Source of the DNA: Phycisphaeraceae bacterium
GTDB taxonomy: Bacteria > Planctomycetota > Phycisphaerae > Phycisphaerales > UBA1924
Direction: 5' to 3'
Length of the DNA: 64,000 bases
NCBI GenBank assembly: GCA_019636625.1
Contig: JAHBXE010000001.1
Coordinates: forward strand, 434,001-498,000
Shown here piece after piece: positions 1 to 7,678 of the stretch. Below the pieces are notes generated by a model. It made no database searches and had not been told where the DNA came from. It saw only the letters and a program-made list of their open reading frames with translations. A program made the position numbers and the translations under genes. Every line of letters begins with the position of its first letter. Position 1 is the first letter of the stretch.

Positions 1-553
1 GGATCTCGTTCACGAGCTTGATGACGGAGGCTTCCTGGGCCTGCTCGATCTCCTCGGCGGCGGCGTCCCCGCCGGCCTGGGAGGCTTCGCCGGCGGCGCC
101 GGTCAGCTCGGTGAGGGTGTCGCCGCCGACGCCGTAGTTGGCGCGGATGAACTTGTGGAGGTCGTCCTCATCGGCGAGGACCAGTTCGATGGAGCAGCCG
201 GTGAGGAGGCGGAGCTCGTCGAGAACGGAGAGTTCGAAGGGGTCGCTGGTGGCGACGGTGAGGGTGGGGGGGGAGGTCTCGGAGCGGGCGATGGGGACGC
301 AGTTCTGCTTGTAGACGAGCTTGGCGGGCAGGGCTTCGAGGACCTTGGGCTCGACCACGACCGAGCCGAGGTCGATGACGGGCATGTGGAACTGGTCGCC
401 GATCGCGGCCAAGACCTGCTCCCTGGAGACGACGCCCATGCGGACGAGCACCCGGTCCAGACGCTCCCCGCTGGCCCGCTGCTCGGCGATGGCCGCCTCC
501 ATTTGGCCCTTGGTGACCAGCCCGCGTTCGAGCAAGACCGCTCCTATGCCCAT
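1..553 (-). CDS. Type II secretion / type IV pilus assembly ATPase, N-terminal part (GspE/PilB family), truncated by window edge
   Basis: The 184 visible residues are the N-terminal domain (T2SSE_N/MshEN) of a GspE/PilB-type ATPase. The family powers pilus or pseudopilus assembly from the cytoplasmic face of the inner membrane. The visible protein opens MGIGAVLLERGLVT, followed by the typical two-helix QL/LVS repeat (GVVSREQVLAAIGDQF) and the MPVIDL segment that precedes the nucleotide-contacting subdomain. The reading frame is open to base 1, so the Walker A, Asp-box, Walker B and tetracysteine motifs lie outside the window. The ATG at 553 has no clear Shine-Dalgarno. PilB, GspE and MshE cannot be told apart from this part alone. 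Confidence 0.85.
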   Translation of the reverse strand, partial: MGIGAVLLERGLVTKGQMEAAIAEQRASGERLDRVLVRMGVVSREQVLAAIGDQFHMPVIDLGSVVVEPKVLEALPAKLVYKQNCVPIARSETSPPTLTVATSDPFELSVLDELRLLTGCSIELVLADEDDLHKFIRANYGVGGDTLTELTGAAGEASQAGGDAAAEEIEQAQEASVIKLVNEI

Positions 554-668
554 GATCCCATTCTACTTCGGTTCGACCGCGCGCCGAGCCCGAAGTTATC
601 GGTTTGTGGGTCCGGGAACGTGTCCGCAAAGCTCCGCCGCACGAGAATCTCGCCGGCCCGGACGCCCT

Positions 669-713
669 CCATGAGAGGGCCAGGCCCTCGCGGGGGCCCT
701 GGCCCTCTCATGG
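669..713. repeat. Perfect 16-bp inverted repeat (large palindrome) in intergenic DNA
   Basis: Arms 669-684 (CCATGAGAGGGCCAGG) and 698-713 are exact reverse complements around a 13-base GC-rich spacer. The palindrome lies between two divergent genes (starts at 553 and 832), so it is not placed as a terminator for either, and no T-run follows it. It could be a regulator-binding site, a leader hairpin of the DUF2934 gene, or a REP-like element. It does not match the palindromes around 2.9-3.8 kb. Confidence 0.6.
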
Positions 714-831
714 CCGGCTCTCACGCCGACGGGTTATCTTCCCACGCGCGGCGTTCCACGTGCCGCTCGCCTCCCGAATCAGGGAAATCTACCAGTGTTA
801 TCAGACCCGGGTGCCTCGTACACTCTTCGTA

Positions 832-1173
832 ATGAATCGGGGCGGGCGTGCCAACTCCTCCTCGAAGACTCCGCTCGGCGCCTATCCGCGGCGGGACTAC
901 TTCCCGGATGGCCCTCTGCCGGTTGATCTGCCGGTCCGGGCTGTGGAAACGCCGCCGCGAACCGAACCCTCGCCGCGCCTGCTCGTTCGAGCCGGGTCCG
1001 ATCGTGCCGTGCCCATCGACGTCACACACGCCGTTGTGTCTGCCGTCGCGTACGAACTCTGGAAGGTTCGCGGCGGCGATCCCGGCGAGAACTGGACCGA
1101 GGCCGAGCGCCAGGTGCTCGGCTGGTCAAGAACCATTCCGCGTGCCCGTCCATCCCCGCCATCCCGGAGGTGA
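832..1173 (+). CDS. DUF2934 domain protein
   Basis: A 113-residue protein. The basic, Pro-rich N-terminal half has no recognised fold. The C-terminal part (about residues 63-95) reads as a DUF2934 domain: a helix with AVVSAVAYELWKVRGG, then the acidic ENWTEAERQVL segment. DUF2934 proteins are small cytoplasmic proteins of unknown function. The ATG at 832 was chosen because the domain lies wholly downstream and the longer frame runs through the upstream palindrome. The stop at 1171-1173 overlaps a strong Shine-Dalgarno (GGAGG, 1166-1170) for the next gene, so the two are probably co-translated. Confidence 0.65.
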   Translation: MNRGGRANSSSKTPLGAYPRRDYFPDGPLPVDLPVRAVETPPRTEPSPRLLVRAGSDRAVPIDVTHAVVSAVAYELWKVRGGDPGENWTEAERQVLGWSRTIPRARPSPPSRR

Positions 1174-1176
1174 AGC

Positions 1177-1485
1177 GTGCAACTCAATCCGTCTCAGTCT
1201 TCGCCGGCGAACCCCCCGGATGCACCCGGGGCCCCTCGACTTTCGTTCAGCCGGGCCGTCGATCTGCTCGCCGCGACGAGGGGGCGCGAGGCCGGGTCCG
1301 ACCCGGGGCTTGAGCGGGCCCGGGAGGCGGCGGAGCGCTACGCCCGGCACGCGCTGGCGTGGATCGAGTCGCCCGATGCCGCGGAAGCGCCGGGATGGAT
1401 CGACCTGGCGCCGGAGCTGCCGGAGGATCCGGGGGTTCACGTTGTGTCCCGCCTTGGGCAGTGCCGGGACATCGGGCCAGACTGA
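1177..1485 (+). CDS. Hypothetical small protein (102 aa)
   Basis: I do not recognise this family. The GTG start at 1177 lies 6 bases after a perfect GGAGG at 1166-1170, inside the end of the DUF2934 gene, which is the main evidence that it is real. The middle (about residues 45-75) is one predicted amphipathic helix rich in Ala, Arg and Glu (LERAREAAERYARHALAWIE). There is no signal peptide or membrane segment. It probably forms a two-gene unit with the DUF2934 gene. Antisense frames also stay open here, as expected at this GC content. Confidence 0.5.
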   Translation: MQLNPSQSSPANPPDAPGAPRLSFSRAVDLLAATRGREAGSDPGLERAREAAERYARHALAWIESPDAAEAPGWIDLAPELPEDPGVHVVSRLGQCRDIGPD

Positions 1486-1584
1486 TCGCATGGTGCGGGC
1501 GCTTCCAGAGGCCGCGCGGCCTTCCTACACTGCCCTTTTCACCCGTTCGCACGCACTCTGCGCCCCCTTTTATGGATTGACGCC

Positions 1585-2796
1585 ATGGCCACGACCACCA
1601 CGCCTCCGCCGACCAAAGCCGACGCCGCCGCCGCCTTCGCCCGCGGGCTGGAGGGCATCATCGCCGGCGAGTCCGCCATCTGCTCCGTCGAGCAGGGCAA
1701 ACTGATCTACCGCGGGTACGAGATCCACGATCTGGCGGCGCACGCCACGTTCGAGCAGGTTGCCTTCGTTCTCCTCGAAGGCCACAAACCTTCGGCGGAC
1801 GAGCTCAAGCGGTTCACGGGCGAACTCATCGCCGAGCGGGCCCTGCCCGAGCCGGTGGTGAACTTCCTGCTGTCGTCGGGCCCGATGCTCAAGGCCGGCA
1901 CGGCCGTGCCGATGGACATCCTGCGGACGAGCGTCTCGATCCTGGGGAATCTGGACAAGGAATCACAGGACAACTCCGCCGCGGCCAACCTCCGCAAGGC
2001 CAAGCGGCTGCTGGCCAAGACGCCGACGATCATCGGCCACATGCAGAACGTGATCGACGGGAAGGACCTGATCGGGAAGAAGACGGGCGGGGACGCGTCC
2101 CTGTCGCACGCGGGGAACCTGCTCTACCTGATGACGGGCCAGAAGCCGTCGCGGGAGTTCGAGCACGTGATGGATGTGTCGCTGATCCTCTACGCGGAGC
2201 ACGACTTCAACGCGAGCACGTTCACCAGCCGCGTCATCGCGGGCACGCTCTCGGACATGCACGGGGCGGTGACCGGGGGGATCGCGGCGCTCAAGGGCCC
2301 GCTGCACGGCGGGGCCAACGAGATGGCGATGGAGATGCTCAAGGAGATCATGCGGGACGTGGGGGAAAAGGGCATCGGCACCCGGGCGGTGGACGACTGG
2401 ATGCAGCGGGCCTTTGACACGAAGCGGAAACTCATGGGCTTTGGCCACCGCGTCTACAAGAACGGCGACCACCGCGCGCCGATCCTGCACAAGCTCGGGC
2501 GCTCCCTGGCCGCCGGCGACACGAAGAACCCCGGCGGGCACGCGGCGGTGAAGTGGTTCGAACTGGGCGAGCAGGTGCAGAAGATCATGCTGGAGAAGAA
2601 GAACATCCACCCGAACGTGGACTTCCCGTGCGGGCTGACGTACTTCACCATGGGCATCCCGGTGCCGCAGTACACGCCGATCTTCGTCGCCAGCCGCATG
2701 TCCGGATGGTGCGCCCACGTGAGCGAGCAGCACGCCAACAACCGCCTCATCCGCCCGCTGAGCCTGTACACCGGCCCGGCGGAAATGAAGTGGTGA
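1585..2796 (+). CDS. gltA: Citrate synthase
   Basis: A 403-residue cytoplasmic citrate synthase of the short bacterial type, condensing oxaloacetate and acetyl-CoA at entry to the TCA cycle. The three catalytic residues fit: His241 in GPLHGGANE, His288 in MGFGHRVYK and Asp346 in NVDFPCG. The N-terminal ICSVEQGKLIYRGYEIHDLA block is also typical. Related 2-methylcitrate synthases share these motifs, so activity on propionyl-CoA cannot be excluded. It stands alone in its operon. The ATG at 1585 follows a 99-base intergenic stretch without a good Shine-Dalgarno. The second TCA gene in the window, sucC, is 8.5 kb away. Confidence 0.93.
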   Translation: MATTTTPPPTKADAAAAFARGLEGIIAGESAICSVEQGKLIYRGYEIHDLAAHATFEQVAFVLLEGHKPSADELKRFTGELIAERALPEPVVNFLLSSGPMLKAGTAVPMDILRTSVSILGNLDKESQDNSAAANLRKAKRLLAKTPTIIGHMQNVIDGKDLIGKKTGGDASLSHAGNLLYLMTGQKPSREFEHVMDVSLILYAEHDFNASTFTSRVIAGTLSDMHGAVTGGIAALKGPLHGGANEMAMEMLKEIMRDVGEKGIGTRAVDDWMQRAFDTKRKLMGFGHRVYKNGDHRAPILHKLGRSLAAGDTKNPGGHAAVKWFELGEQVQKIMLEKKNIHPNVDFPCGLTYFTMGIPVPQYTPIFVASRMSGWCAHVSEQHANNRLIRPLSLYTGPAEMKW

Positions 2797-2871
2797 TGAC
2801 AGGGCCAAGGGGAGGGGGACGGGCCTGACCTTCTCATCGAGGACCGCTTTGCGGGGCTATCGAACCCGTGC

Positions 2872-2903
2872 CATCGAAGTCTCGGCTCTGCGAGACTTCG
2901 ATG
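2872..2903. repeat. REP-like palindrome, copy 1
   Basis: A 13-bp perfect stem (arms 2872-2884 and 2891-2903, CATCGAAGTCTCG and its complement) with a 6-base loop GCTCTG, preceded by GTGC. Relative to copies at 2979 and 3783, the stem carries a T-A pair where those have C-G, a compensatory change that keeps the fold. It lies near the RAYT gene at 3089-3718 and is probably one of its cognate REP elements. Confidence 0.75.
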
Positions 2904-2921
2904 CTCGGCACCGGTAGCTTT

Positions 2922-2949
2922 GTCGAAGTCGTCCGGCAGACTTCGATGG
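2922..2949. repeat. Degenerate REP-like palindrome
   Basis: Arms TCGAAGTC (2923-2930) and GACTTCGA (2939-2946) match the core of the neighbouring perfect palindromes, but the outer stem and the loop have diverged. It lies between copies 1 and 2, so the left side of the RAYT has three palindromes in a row, like a BIME cluster. A second shortened relative (CGAAG-TTTG-CTTCG, near 3740-3753) lies on the right side. Confidence 0.5.
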
Positions 2950-2978
2950 CAAGGACCTCAGGTGTTTCAAGTGCGTGC

Positions 2979-3010
2979 CATCGAAGTCCCGGCTTTGCGG
3001 GACTTCGATG
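2979..3010. repeat. REP-like palindrome, copy 2
   Basis: A 13-bp perfect stem (CATCGAAGTCCCG, arms 2979-2991 and 2998-3010) with loop GCTTTG, flanked by GTGC upstream and CTC downstream. It is the exact inverse of the copy at 3783-3814 on the other side of the RAYT, so the transposase gene sits between inverted copies. Confidence 0.78.
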
Positions 3011-3088
3011 CTCTCCAGCAGAAGACCAGTCAAGATTGCTCCACAGGTCTAGGTCTTGCCGAATTTCAAGGGAAGGCCGATCGGAAGG

Positions 3089-3718
3089 TCACGCGTACCC
3101 CTTCCACAATTCCCAAGATCCCGGCCGCCCCGGTGGCGGGTCACATTCAAGCTCTCCCTCCTTCAGCCCCATCCACCACCTGATGCTGGACCATGGCCAG
3201 TCCTGCGGGTTGTCAACCAGTCCACGTTCAACAGGATTTCGATGGATGTACCGAACCTCTCTTGAGAACTCTGCGTCGTCTCGCACGTTGCGATCAAAAC
3301 CCCCACCCTTGAGCCAAAACCGGGACCGGCCTGTCGCATCGTGAAGGCGAGTAAGTATCGGCGCGTTCATCTCCTTCCACCTTGCAAGAACACGCCTCGC
3401 AACGGTCATCTTTAGTCGTACCAACACCCGGTCCAGCGTCATGCCCTCGGGCGGCCTGCAGAGCAGGTGGACGTGCTCCGGCATTACAACCCACGCGAAA
3501 AGGACGAAGCCGAGTTCGGCCCGCGCTCGCGCGAGCGAGGCCACGAACAGCCGTGCAATCTTCTCATTGCGTAAGAGCGGCAGCCGGTTCTGGCACGAGA
3601 ACGTGACGAAGCGCACCCCGCTAGGCACTTCCCGCCGCCGCATCTGTTTTCGATGTGGGAGTTGATCCACCACGAAGTCAGGATACTTGACCCTATGTAA
3701 GCCTGCACGAAGTTCCAT
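3089..3718 (-). CDS. REP-associated tyrosine transposase (RAYT, Y1/TnpA_REP family)
   Basis: A 209-residue single-domain HUH nuclease of the IS200/IS605-like Y1 family. The metal-binding HUH motif is PEHVHLL (His82 and His84), and the nucleophile is probably Tyr157 in REVRYIHRNP, followed by the family signature NPxxRGLVxxPxxWPWSS. RAYTs cut single-stranded REP hairpins and are thought to spread them. Here perfect palindromes lie on both sides (2872-3010 and 3783-3814), the usual arrangement of a RAYT with its cognate REPs. ATG 3718 gives the full frame, though Met26 is a possible start. The gene looks intact and is probably a domesticated single-copy element rather than an insertion sequence. 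Confidence 0.9.
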   Translation of the reverse strand: MELRAGLHRVKYPDFVVDQLPHRKQMRRREVPSGVRFVTFSCQNRLPLLRNEKIARLFVASLARARAELGFVLFAWVVMPEHVHLLCRPPEGMTLDRVLVRLKMTVARRVLARWKEMNAPILTRLHDATGRSRFWLKGGGFDRNVRDDAEFSREVRYIHRNPVERGLVDNPQDWPWSSIRWWMGLKEGELECDPPPGRPGSWELWKGYA

Positions 3719-3782
3719 TCAACCAGCATCCACATGCCTTCGAAGTTTGCTTCGAGACGTGGATGGTTCCCTCGCTCAGGAG

Positions 3783-3814
3783 CATCGAAGTCCCGCAAAG
3801 CCGGGACTTCGATG
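3783..3814. repeat. REP-like palindrome, copy 3 (inverted relative to copy 2)
   Basis: Arms 3783-3795 and 3802-3814 form the same 13-bp stem as the copy at 2979-3010, in opposite orientation (loop CAAAGC, then GGCAC). It closes the right side of the RAYT locus and lies about 85 bases before the M14 gene start at 3900, so it may fall in that gene's promoter or leader. Confidence 0.78.
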
Positions 3815-3899
3815 GCACGGGATCCTCCGGGCCGTTTGGCCCACACTCGCATCTCCATTCGTGATATCCTCCGACCCTCCGTCCGCCGCGAGTCATCCC

Positions 3900-5936
3900 A
3901 TGCCCAACCCGTTGCTCCCCATCGTCGTCTCGCTCCTCGCCCAGCCCGGTGAACTCCCCTTCGAGGCTCGCCTCAAGGCCCTGGAGGCCGCCTCCCCCTT
4001 CATCGCCGCCGCCCCCATCGGCCAGAGCCGGCAGGGCCGGGTCATCCGCGGCATCTGGGTGACCGACTTCGCGGACAAGACCATCGCCCCCAGCGATCGG
4101 CCCACGCTCATCCTCATCGCAGGGCTCGATGCACGCCACACCGTCGGCGTCGAGACCGCCCTCAACGTCGCCGACCGCCTCATCGCCGACCACAAGGACC
4201 TCCTCAAGTCCGTCCGCTTCGGCATCGTCCCCTGCGCCAACCCGGACACCTTCGCCCGCCACCTCGACCCGGCCAAGCCCCGCGTCGACTTCGGACGCAC
4301 CATCGTCCCCGGCGATGCCGATGGCGACCGCCGGACCGATGAAGACCCCGCCGAGGACCTCAACGGCGACGGCGTCATCTCGATGATGCGTGTCAAGAAC
4401 CCGCACCCCCGCTCCGGTCTCCGTGCGGAGTTCTGCCTCGATCCTGACAACTCCCGCCTCCTCAAGCGGCCCGACCCCGCCAAGGGCCAGCGCGCCGAGT
4501 ACGCCCTGCTCATCGAGGGCATCGACAACGACGGCGATGGGAAGTTCAACGAGGATGGCTTGGGCGGCGCGGCCGGCGGCGGCGTCGACCTCAACATGAA
4601 CTTCCCCTACCGCTGGCCCGAGTTCAGCGACGGCGCCGGGCCTTACCCCCTCTCCGAGCCCGAGTCCCTCGCCCTGGCCCAGTGGCTCCTCGACCAGCCC
4701 AACATCGCCGCGATCGTCGTCTTCGGCCCCGGCGACACGATCCTCAACCAGCCCCCGGCCGGGCGCTTCGACCAGAACGGCTCGCTCACCCTGGGCATCG
4801 AGAACGGCGACAAGGCCGCCTACGACGAGATCGCCCGCCTCTTCAAGGAGGCAACCAGGATGTCCGGCGCGCCGGGGATGGACCTGGCCGGCAGCCTCCC
4901 CGGCTGGGCGTACTCGAACCTCGGCACGCTCGCCGTGTCCACACCCGTGTGGGTTCGCCCCGACCTGATCAGCCGCGACACGCCCCGCCCCGAACGCCGC
5001 GAGGGCGAGACGCGGGGCGAGGCCGGGCCCGGCGATCGCCCTGAGGCCGCCCCGGCGGGCGGCCTGCCCGAGTCCGACATCCGCGCCCGCATCGCCTCGT
5101 TCATGGCCGCCTCCCCGGCCGAGCGCGAGCGGATGATGCAGGAGTTCAACTCCCTTCCCCCGGAGGAGCAGGAACGCATCCGCTCCATCGCTGGACTCGC
5201 CCCGGGGCAGTCCCCGATGCGCGCCGTGGAGCAGATGCCCGCTTCCCAGCCCGCCACCCAACCCCCGGCCGGCCCACCCCCTGGTCGGGGTCGGGGCCGT
5301 GGCCAGGCGGGCGGTGGTGGGGGAGGGAGGCCGGCGGGCGGACCACCGCCCGCGAGCGAAACCCGCGCCGAGGACGCCGGCGAGGAGGCCAAGTGGCTGG
5401 CCTACAACCAGGAGCAGGTCAAGGCCGGCGCCGCATCGGGTTTCGTCGAATGGTCCCCCTTCCAGCACCCGCAACTGGGTGAGGTCGAGATCGGCGGCTT
5501 CATCCCCGGTTTCAAGATCAACCCCCCCGCGTCGGAACTCCCCCGCCTCGCGGATGAGCAGGTGAAGTTCATCACCTCCCTGGCCGCGAAGTTCCCCCGT
5601 ATCGAGGCCAAGCCGCCGACGGTGGAGCGCCTGGGCCCCGGCCTGTACCGTGTCACCGTCCGCGCGGTGAACGAGGGCGCGATGGCGAGCATGCCCGAGG
5701 TCAACACCAAGGCCCGCCAGGGCCTGCCCACGATGCTGACCCTCGACGTGCCCGTCACGCGGATCGTCTCCGGGGAAAAGATCGTGCGGGCGTGGTTGCT
5801 GCCCGCCTCGGGCGGGCAGGTGCAGGCCGAGTGGATCCTCACCGGCCAGGACGGCTCCACCGTCAACATCCTCGTCAACCCCAGCATCGGCGCCCGTTCC
5901 ACCGTCCGTGTCGAGTTGAAGGAAACCGCCCCATGA
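3900..5936 (+). CDS. M14 carboxypeptidase-like protein, probably catalytically inactive
   Basis: A 678-residue paralogue of the active-looking M14 protein encoded next (5933-7663). They share the order of blocks: N-terminal domain, NPDT-like loop, two Asp-rich DxDGDG loops, the PLSEPES block, the PNIAA strand and the IGGF segment. Aligned to the neighbour by eye, the zinc ligands His/Glu become Asp77/His80, the substrate Arg of NRN becomes Met233 (NMN), the third zinc His becomes Gly276 and the catalytic Glu becomes Pro349. A long Pro/Gly/Arg-rich linker lies at about residues 430-560. The N-terminus has only a weak export signal. It probably serves as a binding or scaffold partner. Its stop overlaps the next start (ATGA). 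Confidence 0.8.
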   Translation: MPNPLLPIVVSLLAQPGELPFEARLKALEAASPFIAAAPIGQSRQGRVIRGIWVTDFADKTIAPSDRPTLILIAGLDARHTVGVETALNVADRLIADHKDLLKSVRFGIVPCANPDTFARHLDPAKPRVDFGRTIVPGDADGDRRTDEDPAEDLNGDGVISMMRVKNPHPRSGLRAEFCLDPDNSRLLKRPDPAKGQRAEYALLIEGIDNDGDGKFNEDGLGGAAGGGVDLNMNFPYRWPEFSDGAGPYPLSEPESLALAQWLLDQPNIAAIVVFGPGDTILNQPPAGRFDQNGSLTLGIENGDKAAYDEIARLFKEATRMSGAPGMDLAGSLPGWAYSNLGTLAVSTPVWVRPDLISRDTPRPERREGETRGEAGPGDRPEAAPAGGLPESDIRARIASFMAASPAERERMMQEFNSLPPEEQERIRSIAGLAPGQSPMRAVEQMPASQPATQPPAGPPPGRGRGRGQAGGGGGGRPAGGPPPASETRAEDAGEEAKWLAYNQEQVKAGAASGFVEWSPFQHPQLGEVEIGGFIPGFKINPPASELPRLADEQVKFITSLAAKFPRIEAKPPTVERLGPGLYRVTVRAVNEGAMASMPEVNTKARQGLPTMLTLDVPVTRIVSGEKIVRAWLLPASGGQVQAEWILTGQDGSTVNILVNPSIGARSTVRVELKETAP

Positions 5937-7663
5937 AGCCCGCCCTCGCCGTCCTCGCGGCCACGCTGCTCACCGCCGCCGTCCATGCTCAGCCCCACCA
6001 CCCCGCCAAGGTTGAGGTGGCCTTCAACCGCTACTACACCTACGCGGAAATGGAGGGCCACTTCAAGGCCATCGCCGCGGCGTACCCGGACCTGGTCGAA
6101 CTGCGGGAGATCGGCAAGTCCCGCGAGGGCCGCTCGATGTGGGTGGCGATCGTCAACGCGCCGAGGACCGGCCCGCACACGAGCAAGCCGGCGATGTGGA
6201 TCGACGGGAACGTCCACGGCAACGAGATCCAGTCCGCGGAAGTGGTGCTCTACACGCTCTGGTACCTGACCAAGTCCTACGGCGCCAACGCGGACCTCAC
6301 GAAGCTCCTGGACACGTACAGTTTCTACCTCTGCCCCAGCCAGAACCCCGACGGGCGGGAGTTCTGGTTCTCCAACGTCCAGACGTCCAGTTCCTCCCGC
6401 AGCAACCGCCGCCCGGTGGACGACGACAAGGACGGCCTCCTCGACGAGGACGGCCCGGACGACCTGGACGGCGACGGCTCCATCACCCAGATGTGGAAGC
6501 AGGACCCCAACGGCCGGTACATCCGCGACCGCAACGACCCCCGCGTGTTCATCCGCGTCGCCGATGACGAGAAGGGCGAGTGGACCAACCTCGGCTCCGA
6601 GGGAATCGACAACGACGGCGACGGGCGCGTCAACGAGGACGGCCCCGGCGGCGACGACATGAACCGCAACTGGCCGACCGACTGGCAGCCCAACTACGTC
6701 CAGGGCGGCGCCGGCCTGTACCCCTTCAGCAACCCCGAGACCCGCGCCGTCGGCCGCTTCATCCTCGATCACCCCAACATCGCCGCCGGACAGTCCTACC
6801 ACAACATGGGCGGGATGATCCTGCGCGGCCCCGGCGCCAGTTATCGCGAGAACGCCTACCCCGGCGGCGACCGCGCCGTCTACGACGCCATCGCCGCCAA
6901 GGGCGTGGACCTCCTGCCGTACTACCGCTACCTCATCATCTACCGCGATCTCTACACCGTGCACGGCGGCTTCGTCAACTGGCTCGCCGAGGGGCTCGGC
7001 ATCTTCTCCTTCACCAACGAGATGTGGCACAACAACATGTACTTCCAACGCGACATCGCCCAGCCCGACGACAAGCGCATGTGGCTCTTCCGCGACCGCC
7101 TCCAGTTCGGCGAGGTCTTCAAGGACTACACCGAGTACGACCACCCCCAGTACGGCAAGGTCCTCATCGGCGGCCTCAACAAGTGGTCCAGCCGGATCAC
7201 CCCAACCTTCCTGCTCGAGGAGGAGTGCCACCGCAACTTCGCCTTCACCATGTTCCACGCCGACCAGATGCCCGTGCTCTCCTTCGGCCGCACCCACGTC
7301 GCCCGGTCCGGCGACCTCTGGGTCCTCACCGTCGAGGTCCGCAACGACAAGCTCATGCCCTCCCGCAGCGGCTGGGCCCGTTCCCGCCGCATCGGCCTCA
7401 ACGACCTCATGATCTGCGAGCCCGGCAAAGCCTCCATCGCCGCCGCCGGCACCCTGTCCTCCTGGCTCGACACGCGCATCGATCCCGTCCGGAATGAACC
7501 AGGACGTATCCAGGTCGAGGGCGGCGTCCCCGGACGGGGCACCCTCACCTTCCGCTACTACCTCAGCGGCAGCCCCGGCGACTCCATCACCCTCCGCTAC
7601 ATCGCGGAGAAGGCCGCCGACATCCAGGCCACCGTCGAACTCAAGGAGTCCGCGGCCCCGTAG
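5933..7663 (+). CDS. Secreted M14 family zinc carboxypeptidase
   Basis: A 576-residue protein with a clear signal peptide (MKPALAVLAATLLTAAVHA). Expected M14 residues are present: zinc ligands His95 and Glu98 (HGNE), the substrate Asn244-Arg245 (MNRNW), the third zinc ligand His290 (SYHNMGG) and the probable catalytic Glu363 (FTNEMW). Two Asp-rich, calcium-binding-like loops (about 163-183 and 225-242) are inserted in the fold. The C-terminal 130 residues look like a beta-rich accessory domain. It probably trims C-terminal residues from peptides outside the cytoplasm. It is translationally coupled to the degenerate paralogue upstream, which suggests the two products work together. The substrate is unknown. 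Confidence 0.88.
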   Translation: MKPALAVLAATLLTAAVHAQPHHPAKVEVAFNRYYTYAEMEGHFKAIAAAYPDLVELREIGKSREGRSMWVAIVNAPRTGPHTSKPAMWIDGNVHGNEIQSAEVVLYTLWYLTKSYGANADLTKLLDTYSFYLCPSQNPDGREFWFSNVQTSSSSRSNRRPVDDDKDGLLDEDGPDDLDGDGSITQMWKQDPNGRYIRDRNDPRVFIRVADDEKGEWTNLGSEGIDNDGDGRVNEDGPGGDDMNRNWPTDWQPNYVQGGAGLYPFSNPETRAVGRFILDHPNIAAGQSYHNMGGMILRGPGASYRENAYPGGDRAVYDAIAAKGVDLLPYYRYLIIYRDLYTVHGGFVNWLAEGLGIFSFTNEMWHNNMYFQRDIAQPDDKRMWLFRDRLQFGEVFKDYTEYDHPQYGKVLIGGLNKWSSRITPTFLLEEECHRNFAFTMFHADQMPVLSFGRTHVARSGDLWVLTVEVRNDKLMPSRSGWARSRRIGLNDLMICEPGKASIAAAGTLSSWLDTRIDPVRNEPGRIQVEGGVPGRGTLTFRYYLSGSPGDSITLRYIAEKAADIQATVELKESAAP

Positions 7664-7678
7664 CCCGCGGCACGCCCG

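Noticed and set aside
2872..3010. CRISPR-like repeats
   Set aside because: Only three palindromic units with unequal spacing and sequence divergence, no uniform spacers and no cas genes; a RAYT/REP locus fits better.
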